Shown in pieces: positions 44,855 to 56,967 of a stretch of 64,000 nucleotides of DNA (its first letter is position 1; each line of letters starts with the position of its first letter). The position numbers and the translations under genes are program-made. Source of the stretch: Metellina segmentata (lineage: Eukaryota; Arthropoda; Arachnida; Araneae; Tetragnathidae); the NCBI GenBank assembly GCA_947359465.1, contig OX375879.1, forward strand, positions 123,226,486 through 123,290,485, written 5' to 3'. The notes under the pieces are model-generated. The model was not told the DNA's origin. It saw only the letters and a program-made list of their open reading frames with translations, and did no database searches.

Positions 44855-46068
44855 GTTACCCATGGTCAAATGGGTTTTGTTCTCGGAGAGGGTTTTCAAG
44901 TCGTCCGGTGTAAGAAAAAAATATATAAAGATGTAGGAATACTAAACAACGGTAGTTGTCTACTAGTCTGGAAAGAACTCATTATAAGAGCAACGAGACT
45001 GGTAGGAGTCAGTTGCATTGTAGTAGGAATGCAAGGCAAGACTGTCACGAGCCAGTCACATTCCGGTATTCAGTTACGAGAAAATTAATAGAACAGACAC
45101 TTTTTCAATCCACAAATCACAAGGTTGCACCTTCGATTGTGTCGGAGTTGGAATGTCTTCTCGCATGGAACGATCATTGCAATATGTTGGCTTTTCTCGC
45201 GTAACAAAGGCATCTGGTTTGTATGTCTTGAACGATTATAATCCACCGGCACCTGTTAAAGATGACGACCCTCTGACAGTAGAGTTAAAACGTCTCGAAT
45301 CTACGGCGTCTGCTCCAATGTTTGCATGGCTTCACGAACGAGATGAGAGTTACAGCTATCAGTTCATGTATCACAACGTCCAATCCCTCCAAGCGCATCA
45401 TGAAGACATTGCCTGTGATCATAGTTTCATGCATAGCGATTTTCTATTGTTGGCCGAAACGTGGACGATTCCAACCGATCGCTTCAAGTTTCAAGACTTT
45501 AAATTGTGCATCGAGATTCATTCGAGCCAAAGTCGCACGAGAAAGCACAGCGGTGTTGCCATTTACGCCAAGAATAATATTGAAACACAGGAAGCTCTAC
45601 AGTTCCCAAATTATGACACGGGAGTTCACATTGTTGTCGTCTATTTAAAAAACAATCTTCGTTTGGCCGTACTATATGCCAAGCCAGGTTCGAGTACAGA
45701 TGACATTTTAGAAGCGATCTCAGAAGCATTGGGCACAGATTGTGACGAGTATAGATCAGTCTTGGCTGGAGATTTTAATATCAACATGAGCACTGAAGAT
45801 GGGAAAGAATTCTGCGAAGTGTTGAGAGAAGTCTATTGGTTGGATCTAAAGACAAATCCTAAATATTGGACAACGAGAGGCAGAACTTCGATTGATGCAA
45901 TCTTTTCCACGCACGATTTGAAATGTTGTGGAGTTTACGAGAGTACGTTTAGCTATCATGTTCCGCTTTACGGAAGACTAACATAAAAATTTAAGCAACT
46001 AGTTTTATATCTATTAAAAAAAAAGGGAAAAAAAAAGGAAACAAAAAAAACATTTGACCATGGGTAAC
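44855..46068 (+). mobile_element. Helentron-type fragment with perfect 18-base inverted ends
   Basis: GTTACCCATGGTCAAATG at 44855-44872 is repeated exactly in complement at 46051-46068. Between them lies a helicase tail fused to an endonuclease domain, typical for Helentron/Helitron2 proteins and not for canonical plant-type Helitrons. An A-rich run precedes the right repeat. No target duplication is obvious, as expected for rolling-circle elements. Confidence 0.8.
45027..45986 (+). CDS. PIF1-like helicase tail plus endonuclease domain, partial
   Basis: A 319-residue frame, open from 45027 and lacking a proper start; upstream is interrupted by stops at 45003, 45021 and 45024. The first part reads FSIHKSQGCTFDCVGVGMSS, then RSLQYVGFSRVTKASGLYVL, the last PIF1/RecD motifs. 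The second part is an endonuclease/exonuclease/phosphatase (EEP) fold: MYHNVQSL (Asn), LLLAETWT (metal-binding Glu), HSGVAIYAKN, VLAGDFNINM (Asp/Asn), TSIDAIFS (Asp) and FSYHVPLYG (His; the usual SDH is SYH). This architecture is characteristic of Helentron proteins. Rep and the main helicase are missing, so rolling-circle activity is unlikely. The intact EEP frame contrasts with the broken relics around it. Confidence 0.82.
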   Translation, partial: ECKARLSRASHIPVFSYEKINRTDTFSIHKSQGCTFDCVGVGMSSRMERSLQYVGFSRVTKASGLYVLNDYNPPAPVKDDDPLTVELKRLESTASAPMFAWLHERDESYSYQFMYHNVQSLQAHHEDIACDHSFMHSDFLLLAETWTIPTDRFKFQDFKLCIEIHSSQSRTRKHSGVAIYAKNNIETQEALQFPNYDTGVHIVVVYLKNNLRLAVLYAKPGSSTDDILEAISEALGTDCDEYRSVLAGDFNINMSTEDGKEFCEVLREVYWLDLKTNPKYWTTRGRTSIDAIFSTHDLKCCGVYESTFSYHVPLYGRLT

Positions 46069-46446
46069 TTGTAATTGGCTTTCAAGACAATTACAGATAA
46101 AGTTTTTTTGTTTTGCTTCGCTGGAATCGTTTGTGCTCAGGAAATGAAAAGAAAAAATAAATTTAGAATCTGTGATCTCTTCAAACTGTTGCTATTCTTA
46201 AGAAAACAAATAATAAATACATGCCAATAAATTGATTTAAAAATGTTCTTTTTTTCAACTTTATTTTTGATTAACAAACGAATTTAAAATAAAATTTTAA
46301 AATCGTCTGCTTGCTGTGCTAGTATTTTCTTTCTTTTCTTGAGTTGGCATCGATATTATTTTATTGTTAAAGCAATTCTTTTCTCTGCTTTGATTAGTTT
46401 ATAATTGGTAGCTTTTTTTCGTTTGTCAAAGGATTATTGCGTGATT

Positions 46447-47660
46447 ATGGGTAAAGCAAGTGATATTTCTCCTAAAAATCTAGCTGTGTTAAAGTGTATC
46501 ATCCAAGAAAATAACAATACACAACACGAAATCGCAAAAAAAAAAAAAAAAAAAAAATTCTCAAGCATCTGTGTGTAGAATAAAAAGGATATTTGGACTC
46601 CAAATGTGAATATGGAAATTCTAGAGTAGGGAAATGCGAAAGGAAAAGTAAATTTACGGCAAGAACTGAAAGGAATTTAATTCAAATTGCTAAATCTAAC
46701 AGTAGAGCAACTAGTCATGAACTAAAAATCTCTCTTCAAGCGTAAGGAGTAAATGTATGTGATTCTTCTATCCGTAGAAAGGTCATCTCAACTGGACTCA
46801 GTGCTCGTCGTCCTCGAAAAAAGGCTAAAATCACATCTGCTATGGCAAAGAAGAGACTTGCTTGGGCAAAAGTTGTGCAAGGACAATTCGGAAATGACTG
46901 GAGCAAGGTGAGAAATATTAAGCTTCCTTTAATTAATCAGTTGAATTCAAGTTGTTAATTTCTTTTCCTGAAATCATGTTTTTTGCATATTGACTAAAGA
47001 TACAGAACTGTTTATGAATTTGATTAAAAATTTCTTTATACGAATTTTTGTCTACAAATTACATACCTTAAAGTATTTTTTATCTTTTATGTATGTTTTT
47101 CTGATGAACCAATGTTTACGATATCAGAAGAAAGCAGTAAGCATTTCAGGAGAAGTACCAATGAAGAATTTCCCCCAAATTGCATAGCACAAACGGTTAA
47201 ACATCCTACTAAAGTAATGGTTTGGAGCGTAATGTCTGCTCAAGGTACTGGACGTTTATATATTGTAGAAGGCAGTATGAACCAGTATCAGTATAAAAAA
47301 GTGCTTGAACAAAGACTAATTTCACAATTAAAAGACTGGTTTCCAAATGGAGACTTCATATTCATGCATGATGGAGCTCCGTGCCATAAAGCCAAAATAT
47401 GTAACCAAATTTTTGGATGAAAAAATATAAAACTCTTCCATGGCCCGGAAACAGTCCAGATATGAACACAATAGAGAATTTTTGGGCTATTGTAAAGAAA
47501 AAAATTAAAGAATTGTAACATCACAAACAAAAATGGTCTGATAGAAAGACTCATCCAAAGTTGGCACCATGACAACGAAATACAATCTAATTGCCAAAAA
47601 CTCATACAAAGTATGCCAAGACGTATCGAATCTTTATTAAAAAACAAGAGGATGCACACA
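46447..47660 (+). pseudogene. Tc1-like transposase (DD34E), interrupted
   Basis: Begins MGKASDISPKNLAVLKCIIQ, runs into a 20-base A tract (about 46537-46557), then KFTARTERNLIQIAKSNSRA, SARRPRKKAKITSAMAKKRL and GNDWSK. After 183 foreign bases (46908-47090) the frame resumes VCFSDEPMFTISEESSKHF (first Asp), PTKVMVWSVMSAQGTGRLY, FMHDGAPCHKAK (second Asp) and then, after a shift, WPGNSPDMNTIENFWAIVKK (Glu). Thirty-four residues separate second Asp and Glu. Frameshifts make it non-functional as read. A GT-AG intron for the interruption was considered but leaves the wrong frame. Confidence 0.85.
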
Positions 47661-47767
47661 AAATATTAAATGTATCAATATTTTTCAAAATAATGTATCA
47701 TTTCTTTAATATAACAAGATTTTATTGTAAATTTCAAAATTATTCTAATAATTTTCACACCTCTGTA

Positions 47768-48139
47768 ACTGTTGAGAATGCGATTGTACCCCGTGGGTGT
47801 TGTAGAGGGTGGAGCTTCTTGCTGCCACTCTCGGCGAGACCATGTGATCGTTCGAAAGGGAATGCGATTAAAATGAATTTTTAGGACTTCCTAGTGGCAC
47901 GGCTTCGGGGAGAGAGCTTTCTTAATGCGCTCCCTCCTTGGTCTAGAAACTCGAACTTACGTATTTCAGTCTGATATTACTACTTGTTGTGGAGTTGTAC
48001 TGTTAGTTTCATGTGTCAAAATAAATCACAAAAAGATATTCTTAACTCGCCGTTCTTGACGATCCGCGATTTAACTCTGAAACGCGGATCCATTGATCCT
48101 CGGGTTAACTCGAGATTTGTGAATGTTGTTAATCCGTGA
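47768..48139. other. Unassigned DNA
   Basis: Contains short mirrored motifs (GATCCGCGATTT... GAAACGCGGATC... and GTTAACTCGAG) near 48060-48110. No gene. Confidence 0.4.
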
Positions 48140-48390
48140 TTATTTTTTATCTCGTGATCTCGCATAGTTGCCACATCTTACAACTAAAAAGTTGTCAAAA
48201 ATAAAAAAATACGAAATTAATTCCCAGCAACAACAGCAAAAACAATCGCAGCATGTGATCAACAAACATGATTTTTGCCATTTCGTTTCCGTTTGTTGTA
48301 AAATACGGATTGTCCCAAATGTTCGGAAATTATTTCCAATTCACAAAGAAAAAATAAAGCTCAGAATAAAGATTATTGATATATTACGAT
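48140..48390 (-). mobile_element. Helitron family A fragment
   Basis: Shares the complement of GTTGTAAGTTGTGGCAACT and of the TTCCGAAAATTTGGGACAG block with copy 1 (3900-4060). No termini. Confidence 0.7.
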
Positions 48391-48399
48391 ACGTAGATT

Positions 48400-50032
48400 C
48401 CATGCATTTGCTGATTACCTCCCAAAAGATATTACAATGCGGGCTGTGCAAATGATCCGTAAATTTAATTCCTTTCGCTCTCTTGGAACTGCTACTAGCA
48501 TATTTGTTTACATTCATCAACAACGTGCAAAAGGTAACATAATATACTTTTTACTATGCACGTGTAAACTATTAAATTGTGAATGTATTTTAATTACACT
48601 CGTGGTAACTGTAACCATATAATGGAATGTAATAAAAAAAATTCATTTGGAATTTAGAATTGGAAGACGAAGTGGGGAAAAGACAGTTGATCGTTGTTCT
48701 TTGTAAACTGTGTATCGTCTCTGTATATTTTACTAAATGTCTAATTTTTTAACTAGTGTTTGTCTCTACATATGCAACTGAAGCATTTGTCATAAACTCT
48801 TTAATGCAATCGTACTCATTTACTGATCTTCCAAAAAATGGTCCAAAGTCAAAGTAGGGATACCAGAAGTGAACTTTACTTCCGAGATGAAATAGACTCA
48901 AATCACCACGCTCGTCTGGAAAATTTTTATGTCAACAAGACGGAGGTTTTTAAAGTGAGTATATTTTTACTCCTAAAAACTCTTAGTTTTTTTAAAATTT
49001 AGTTTTGATAAAATATTGCGAATAATATTTGTTTGATGCGAATTGTGCATGAGAAAAATTTTGAGAAATTAAAAGTTGTAAAACAAGTTTCTTTTGCGGC
49101 AAATTAAAACGCTCAAGTGAAAAAAGTGTTAAATTTAAAAAAAAAATTATTTTTATCAAAAAATATTTTACCCCAAAACTAAAAAATATGCCCTACAAAC
49201 AAAATTCCCTAAAATGTTGCATTTTTATTTGCAAAGCTTTTTATAAAAATAATATATGAATAATAGAAAATCGAACGATTTTCTATGAGCTTCCGGCAAA
49301 TTTTGAACAATTGCAAAATTTCTTTCATTTCTTAAATCAGACAACATTTTATAACTTCACCAAAAGAGAAAATGGAGTCTCACGGAAATTTATTAAAAAG
49401 TAGTCAAATACATAGTCCCGATTATCGGAGTTAATTTGGAACAAGACTAACTCGGATAACAATAAACTCGGTAAAAGTGAAAATTGTAAGAAAAATTTAT
49501 CGCGTACGTTTAAATGCATATTTTAAAAAATACAAAAGTTATACAGCAATTTCTATTGTTACGATAGTTAAAGAGTTCTTACTTGAAAAAACCTTTATAT
49601 ATTTTTTGTTTTATGTTACCTAGACGTTTTTCTGCAGCAATGTTACGACATTATTTAAAGGATAACAGGATTGCTGGTGTTCTTCTTGTTGTATACTTTC
49701 AATAGCACTCGTTTATTTCTATATTCAGTAGCATTCGTTTTCCTGAGTGTTTATGAGATAGAGTTCAGAATTTTTCGGTAGTTTTAAATATAGAAAATGC
49801 AAGACCAAAAAAAAAATCCTAGAAATATTTGATAACTTGGTTAAAGCGGAAGCTCGGATAATCGGGGTTTTAGTGTAATCTATTAATGACCGAAAAACAT
49901 TAAAAATTGACGTTTTGCATAAAAAAGAATCCATGATAATTATGAAGTCTAACAAAGGCACTTAAACTTTGATATTTTCATTATATATATATATATTTAC
50001 GAAGCACTCATATATACGAAGTAATTTTGATA
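48400..50032. other. Intergenic AT-rich DNA, nothing recognised
   Basis: Short chance frames only. A (TA)n run ends near 49997, close to the Helitron insertion. Confidence 0.4.
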
Positions 50033-51119
50033 TCTCTAATGTTCTACATAAAAGGAAGTGTTTGTTTCTTGTCCGAAAAGTCCTGACGAATCTAAGGCTT
50101 ACAGTAATGGGATTTGACACACAGGTAGTCCAAAATGTTTGCAATTTTTGGGTCGTGGCGAATTTTAAAATTTAATCCAGTACATTGTAAAATGAATTTA
50201 CTGAAATTTAATTATCATTGAATGCAACAGCATATAAGATCACAGATTCTAAATTTACATTTTTCGTTTCAGTTTTTTTTATGCGCGGTGGAATGATTTT
50301 CCAGCAGACGATAAATAATAAAGTTTTAACTTTAAGGTATGTAGTTCTTTTTTCTATCTCCTAGACCGTTAAAGATAGAGTAAAAATTACAACAGATTTG
50401 AAATCTACGGAAAATTTTACATCAGATCGATACCTAAAAATATGATTAGCTTTGAATACAATTTTTAAATTGAATATATTTTATATTTTCGCAAGAGATT
50501 GTGACGTCACGTCAACTTTCGCATTCAAAAAATAAACAAATTACATTTCCTGGTCTTTTATGATTTCAGCGAAAGGAAAAACATTTTGGCTGGCATTGTT
50601 TCGTTCTTTTTTTGTAAAATTGGTATCGTTAAAGATAGATTAAAAATTTCAACGGATTTGAAATCTGCGGAAAGTTTGGCACCAGATAGATACCTTATAC
50701 ATTTCTTTTTCTTTTAGTAAATAATTTTTTTAATTAAATATTTATATTTTCGCAAGAGATTGTGACGTCACGCAGAATTCCCATTTGGTTTGCGAAGCAA
50801 ACCAACACCACGGGCAACTCCGTTATGGCTGTTATCCAATTTATGAAGCAAACCATAGTTCATGATATTCATAATTTGGTTTACGAAGCAAACCAACACC
50901 AAGGGCAACTCCGTTATGGCAGTTATCTAATTTGCAAATCAAACCATAGTTCATGATATTCATAATTTGCAGGGAATTCATTCCAATAGGCTACGATTTC
51001 TGCGAATCAAACCAAATGGGAATTCGTAGCAATCAGTGGGGGTTAGCGAGCAGTGGTCACATTTGACCCACGAAACTAATTGTCACTATCACTGGCCATG
51101 CTGGCCACCCAGTGGCTAG
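50033..51119 (+). mobile_element. Helitron family B, complete copy
   Basis: Starts TCTCTAATGTTCTACATAAA after A, ends CCAGTGGCTAG before T. The 1087 bases contain an internal direct duplication of about 95 bases (50788-50877 and 50878-50972). Each unit begins with the inverted motif GGTTTGC-GAA-GCAAACC or a one-base variant and contains GGCAACTCCGTTATGGC. Two TGTGACGTCAC sites (about 50500, 50763) follow GCAAGAGAT. No coding capacity. Confidence 0.87.
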
Positions 51120-51349
51120 TTTACAATAAAATATAACGAGACTACAAAATACCAAAAGATATTATCTTAAACTTCAACGAGCCAAGATAGTAATGATGTA
51201 AATAGATGTGTGCATATACAAATTACAGTGTGGTATGTGTCTGCTGAGGCCCATGTCCAGATGACAAATGGATTCCGTATGAGGAAAGAAGAGCCCGCTC
51301 CGATCTTTGTGTGACTAACTGCTTCCCTATCCGATGGGTTCTGCCACAT

Positions 51350-51985
51350 TAAGGCTATGCCTCCACGACCCCAAAAATCGCTGCCGCAGAAAATCTACAA
51401 GGTGCACACACTGAGATAGATAAATCGTTGAATTAGAACAGTTTGCCAATAGATGTCACTGAAACTACTTGTGCAATCGCTCTTTTGTTTCGGGAAAGAA
51501 GTAAACGTAGGAAGCATGGTTATTGGGACATCCAATAACAAGTCAAAAATTATTGAAAGGGCAGTTTTGAAAGTTATATAAGATTTATGTGAGCACCCTG
51601 CAAAGTTTTTACAGTATTACTGAATGACAAAAAGTAGTTTTGATGAATTGTTGGGAATAATTGTGTCCATCCATCCATAACAATCTTTAATTTCTTCTTC
51701 TTTTCAATTTTTTTAATAAGAAACTCATTGTTAATTACTATTAATATTAGTCCATCATCACCTCAGGTAGATTCGTTGTCAGACATTTTAGACAAGTATT
51801 TGAGGTTTTAAACAGAGAGCAAAACAAGACTGCTTCAGAAATGCGACTCAACTATCGCAAGTGAGTGTATGTCCATGTTTATACGTGTGATTCATTGGGT
51901 AGAGCGACAATTGCGTCGCATAGAAAATAGAACCGATTGCAACTTTTTAATCGCTGCGATTGTTGAGTCGCAAGTGTTGTGCACT
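51350..51985 (+). mobile_element. Probable PIF/Harbinger relic
   Basis: The left end TATGCCTCCACGACCCCAAA with AATCGCTGCCGCAG resembles Harbinger termini. A frame near 51500 reads RERSKRRKHGYWDI and another reads LCEHPAKFLQYY then MTKSSFDELLGII, typical of Harbinger transposase N-termini. The right side carries GCGACAATTGCGTCGC and TCGCTGCGATTGTTGAGTCG. The catalytic region is deleted. Exact ends and the 3-base duplication are not established. Confidence 0.5.
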
Positions 51986-53764
51986 TGTATTTGAAACAAT
52001 GAGTTTTATTTTTACGACTGAAAAATCGTGTGACTTGAAATTGCAAATGGATGCCACCCCAAAAGTTACGATGGAGTGTGCATCGCTCATGTACTCCGAC
52101 ATTAGCTCAATTGTACCCATTTGAGGGAATACTTCCTAGCTCTTCCCATGGGTAGAGCAGCTAATTTGAAACAGCAGTCGACCTTGAGCAGCAGTCGATT
52201 TTTGAATTGACGAGAGAGTGCGTTAAGGAAAAGGGCTGCCATTCGAAACAACAGGAATTACCCTAGCAGTGGTGGCCCCTCACATCGTGTTATCCCTTCT
52301 GTCGTTTACGGCACAATCCATTAAGAACCAGAATCAGTGCTCAAGCCGCCAGTTATGGAAGCGATTTGTTTGTTTTACCACCCATCACATAATTTTTAAA
52401 TGCAAGATGATGATTTGCTTTCCCCGTTTCAAAGATTCACAGTAGTGTTTGGATGGAGATGAGGGGACTCGGGGTTGGCAATTGATATCGATATCACTTT
52501 TTAAGACTCTTTCCATTTATTTTCAAAAGAAAATAGAAATGGGTCTTAGAAAATGTTTAGCGTGAAATTTCGCTGGGGGATGATATCGATATCAAATGAG
52601 AGTGGCAGGGATTTTTTTCCTTGATATCCTTTCATATTTTAGGGGAAGAGGAGTCTTAAAATCACGAAAAATTGATAGCGATATTTATAAATGGCCCCCT
52701 AAAGATAAATGAGCTTTCTTGTGTGTGGTGGCCGCCAGTGCCATATATAAGGTACTAGTACACTTGATAAAGGTAGGACCAAAGACTTGTAATCTTCTCT
52801 AAGGGTAGGACTCAGCACAACCCATGGCAAAATGTATACATGTAGAACTAGGATTCAAAATAAAAAAGCGTGGCTCGATAGATACTACTTCATTTATAAT
52901 ATAAAAAATCATAAAATAAACTACATGGAAAATTGTAAAATCTCCATTTTGTCACCTTTTGTAAAATAGATGTAATAGCAAGGTTTGTTAAACGGTTCTT
53001 GCCCCATGCTAGACCGGAGTTAGTTTTTAATATTTGAACTTACTGAAACTGCACTCGCAGGACGCCGCTGTAACAGGTAAGGTGAACAAAAATTCCTGAG
53101 GGCAATTTCCATATGGATATTTAAGACAGTGTTTGCATATACACATTAACAAGTAAAGTTGAGTAGCTGACTCTATATTCTCAATGAATTCCACAATTTG
53201 AGTTTTCAAACATTGAATTTCATTTACTAAGTTTTCAACATTAATCTTTCGAATACTGAAGCCCGAAATCCCTTATCCTTTCTAACTAGAGTAATTAATT
53301 CTTTTATTATTGTAATTATTACATCTTCGTTCGAAAAAAAGTATAAATTCTGCCGCCTCAACCTCTAAGGGAATTCATCACCAATTTCACCATTTTTATT
53401 ATTACGCTGTGATGCTTTATGATATTAAAACTAAACAGTAAAGCACGCCACTCTATTGGAATTTTTTAGTAGTCAATAAATGACAAAAGGCAATTCGAAA
53501 TCTGAAAGACAGAAATCAGCGCAGAAAATATATATCAGCAAACGGGAAAATAGGTTGAGGTAAAAAAAAAACCGAATGTAACAAGTGAATGAGCTGCAAT
53601 TGAAGTGGTTGTTCAGAGCATATATGTAGTAACATATGACTGAGGAGGGAACTTTTTGTAATGTCTTTATTAGAAGTATGAGATGCTTCTTTATACTTTT
53701 GATTGATTATATTTATTTCATTTGGAGGTATGAAATGCGATACATATAGATGATTACATTAATT
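51986..53764. other. Intergenic DNA, nothing recognised
   Basis: It includes several GATATCGATATCA motifs at 52480-52690. No coding domain found. Confidence 0.4.
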
Positions 53765-53978
53765 ACTAACCACTGCGTGGCCAGCACGGCGTTGTCCGTG
53801 ACAGTTCTTTTCGCGAAGTCAGGTGTGACCACTGCTCGTTAACCGTAAAATTCGGGCGCGATAGAAAATCGCAAAAAATGTGGACTACCTGTGTGAAAAA
53901 TCTTATTATTGTAAGTGATTCGTCAAGACAATCCACACACACACTAAAGAAACACTTCCTTTTATAATAGTATAAATG
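53765..53978 (-). mobile_element. Helitron family B, minimal 214-base derivative
   Basis: Minus strand: a degraded 5' end (TACTATTATAAAAGGAAGTG) with about 150 bases of family head, followed directly by the 3' hairpin region CACGGACAACGCCGTGCTGG and CTAA in place of CTAG. Only the two ends remain. Confidence 0.75.
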
Positions 53979-55029
53979 AATGCATTTAAATAAAATTTGG
54001 GTAACGACCTGTGTCATCAGTAAATATTATCAATAGAGAAATATGTGCGTACATGTTGTGTGTGCAAGTTTAATATTCATGTGAAATGATGCACAAACTT
54101 CAGAATTTTCTATGGCAAAAAACATCCGATTCTGATGCCGAAATTCAAATCTGTATCAAATTTTATTTGGAATACCAAGTCATTAGGTTCGGCAGTATTT
54201 GGATTAATGGTTAAAAAAATTTGTAGCACCCATATAATATTAGATTTTAGTTTCAAAAACTTTCATTCGTACGTCACTTCCAAAATTATCTTCCTATATA
54301 AAAATGAATTTTTATATTACCTTTAAAGAACCCAAACGTATTCCACTTAATGTGTCTTTTTTTAATCAAATTTTATCATGCGATATTAATTATGAAATTA
54401 AAATACGAAAGCATCCATAAACACTCTGACAACAAATCAAAATATCTCGAAACAAGTGTTTCAGCGGAATGATACATAGCATGTGTGAAGTACAAGTACG
54501 TGAAGTACATGTACGTGAAGAAACAAAGTAGCAGATATAGAGGACTCTTTATTATCGTATAGTTACTTCAGAAAAGTTATTCGTATCATTTGTCTCTATT
54601 ATAATCTTGAGCTTTTTTTTCTGTTATGGTATTAACATGCAGGCCCTCTCAGAGTTCAAGAAGTAAAGCTATTTCAGTTTTTAAGCGCCTCAAGTAAATT
54701 AAACTGATAAAAAAGTAAGAGTCGAAGACAAAAATGTACAGTTGAGGCTTTCGTAGAATCTGAAGACCGATCCAAAAGGGCCTGCATCTGTCACGGTCAA
54801 ACCTAGTAACATTGATATTACACTTTACTTTAACAACAAATTTCCTCAATTTTTGTCGTAGGTCATCAAGGCGAAAAGTTAAAAAGTTGTATGGTACACT
54901 TTATCCCTGTAGCGTCAGAATAATACTAAAAAATTTTTGTCTTAAAAATATGCACTGTGTGTAGATATTTATTTTATTACTTTTTTACCAATACCTGGGC
55001 AATTTGAACTGTTAAGAGAAGTGCTGTGG
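53979..55029. other. Intergenic DNA, nothing recognised
   Basis: AT-rich. A small direct repeat GTACGTGAAG occurs three times near 54495-54520. Confidence 0.4.
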
Positions 55030-55034
55030 TCATG

Positions 55035-55255
55035 AAGACTCTAAAAGGAAGGAATTGTGAACCACTTGACGTTACCCTGCTGCATAAAGGTCAGAATTCA
55101 CTTTGCACCTCACATACATACCATGCATCCAGGGCCCGACCCGTATTCACTCCAGATAAACAAGGCAAACGTTCATGGCTTTACCTTCGATTCGAACCAG
55201 AAACCTTTCGACTAAGAAGTTAGTGCCCTGAACCCCCCTCCAGCCCGATTGATTC
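55035..55255 (-). mobile_element. tRNA-derived SINE, family 3 (probable)
   Basis: The minus strand reads GGTTCAGGGCACTAACTTC, then GTCGAAAGGTTTCTGG and TTCGAATC. A- and B-box-like elements are spaced as in a tRNA, followed by about 150 bases of body. The head is distinct from SINE families 1 and 2. No target duplication found. Confidence 0.55.
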
Positions 55256-55721
55256 TAAACTAAAATCCCAAACTTTTGCAATAACTCAGACTTTCATAGG
55301 TCTTCCTTAGTAATTACCGACCAGGAGGGACTTCTGTCGCATTACCTTCAGTTGTGCCCCCTATACACAACTCCCCAAGGAAAGCCTCGCTAATTCCTTA
55401 TGAAACGGAAGTTGAAGAGCTCGGCAAGAAAACACATTTCAAAATTTAACTAAATCATTTAATTTTGTTGATAAGGTTTCCGCGACAATCTACCTATTCC
55501 GAAGGTGTTCTTTCACGGTTTCCACAACTGGGTGCCAAAACTTCGCAATTGGCGTTTCTTGGAAAAATTTTCCTCAAAAGAAATATCCGAAACATATGGG
55601 TTTTTTTTGTCCGTTATTAGTTAAAAAAGGGACTCAATAATCGTTAACCTTAGGTAAATTTTCAAAAAAAAACCACTACCAACATTTTGGAAATTCAAGC
55701 ATTGGAGACGACTTTGCTTAA

Positions 55722-56967
55722 CACGTTGACTATCGGTCACTTGAGGATGTGTTGATCGCTATTGCTCGCCTTAGAAATGGGTTTTTCCCATAAGCCAATA
55801 CCTGACGCGATTAGCGAAAGCTCAGCCAACAAATTTGCAATTTCATCATCTGCTATAGGCTTTTTAGATTTCATTTTTTAATAAATTCTATTAGAAGCCA
55901 TAAATTTGAAACCACATACTTTTACAACTATCTTCTAACCTCCTTTACTCCCACTACCAGCAGACACACCTAACATATAATGCCGATTGAAGCGGAGAAT
56001 AAATGTTGAGTCGCAGCTCTTCCCGCGCGAACGTGTGACTGGCTGCTGAGACAACACACGCGTTGGCGCGATATCGGCAAAAGTGTTAAAACGCTGTCCC
56101 TAGCCGCCAAGATTGAAAAAAAGCAGCAAAATTTATCTTTTAGTCGCACGTGGCAGACCTTTGAGGAAGCGTGAAAATTCCCTGGTACTTCCTAGAGAAG
56201 ATTTGTGTACTCTATGGGTGCCTGCCCAGATAATACGATGCGTAGTTTCAATTCAACAGTACAAGCACAGAGGACAGAGTTGATATCAATGAGCAAAAGT
56301 GTCAGCAGAGGAAAGCGGGGAAAGACATAAAGGGAACAGAAGGAATTTAAAAACTGTTGACGCAGATACTGACGTCAAGTAACATTTGTTTGAATTTTGT
56401 AATGCGAACGAGAAGGATGGAAATTTTCTCGAATGACACTAAATATTGCCTCGAAGGAGAATTTTTCTGACATTATATCATGGTCCCGATGTTTTAATAC
56501 TTTCGCAGCCGATCTTGCGCCAGCGCGTGGTGTGGAGTGATTACTCAGTAGCCAGTCACGCGTTTGCGCGGGAAGCGCTCCGCCGTAACATTTATTCTCC
56601 TCTTCAATCGGCATTATATGTTAGGTTTGTCTGTTGGTATTGGCGTGGAGTAAAGCTTAAAAGCTAGTTGTAAAGGTATGAGGTTTCGAATTTATAGCTT
56701 TATTAGTTACTTAAAAAAATCTTGTAAAAAGAGTTGTAGAGACGATAGTTCTGCAGGGCCTTCACGCCCCCCCCCCCCCCATGAAAGAAATATACAATCT
56801 AATAAACCTCTAACAGAGGATGAAATTGAAAATTTGTTGGCTGAGCTTTCGCCAATCTATTCAGGTAATGGCGTGGTTCTGGTTATATTGGCTTCTGTGA
56901 AAAACCCATTTCTACGCGGCGTGGCAATAACTAACAACACATCTTCATGTGACTGGCAGTCAACGCG
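55722..56967. mobile_element. piggyBac-like fold-back element
   Basis: Flanked by TTAA on both sides (55718-55721, 56968-56971). Ends are CACGTTGACTATCGGTCACT and, complemented, CGCGTTGACTGCCAGTCACA. The arms (about 55722-56095 and 56490-56967) are inverted copies with indels. Each carries the same protein start. The central 390 bases are unique. TTAA duplication plus long inverted arms fit a non-autonomous piggyBac derivative. Confidence 0.85.
55740..55880 (-). pseudogene. piggyBac-like N-terminal fragment, left arm
   Basis: Reads KKPIADDEIANLLAELSLIA followed by GLWEKP, homologous to 56790 onward. Conserved block: DDEIANLLAELS. No downstream transposase. Confidence 0.6.

Larger units (their letters stand above)
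44634..47765 (+). mobile_element. Tc1-like element with nested Helentron piece
   Basis: 3132 bases between TA duplications (44632-44633, 47766-47767). Terminal repeats of about 29 bases begin CAGAGGTGTGAAAATTATTA at both ends. Removing the insert 44855-46068 and the 183-base interruption at 46908-47090 leaves about 1.7 kb, normal for a Tc1 element. Confidence 0.92.

Noticed and set aside
46908..47073. GT-AG intron in the Tc1-like transposase
   Set aside because: Joining AAG to the base after 47073 leaves the downstream catalytic frame out of phase; no support without other copies.
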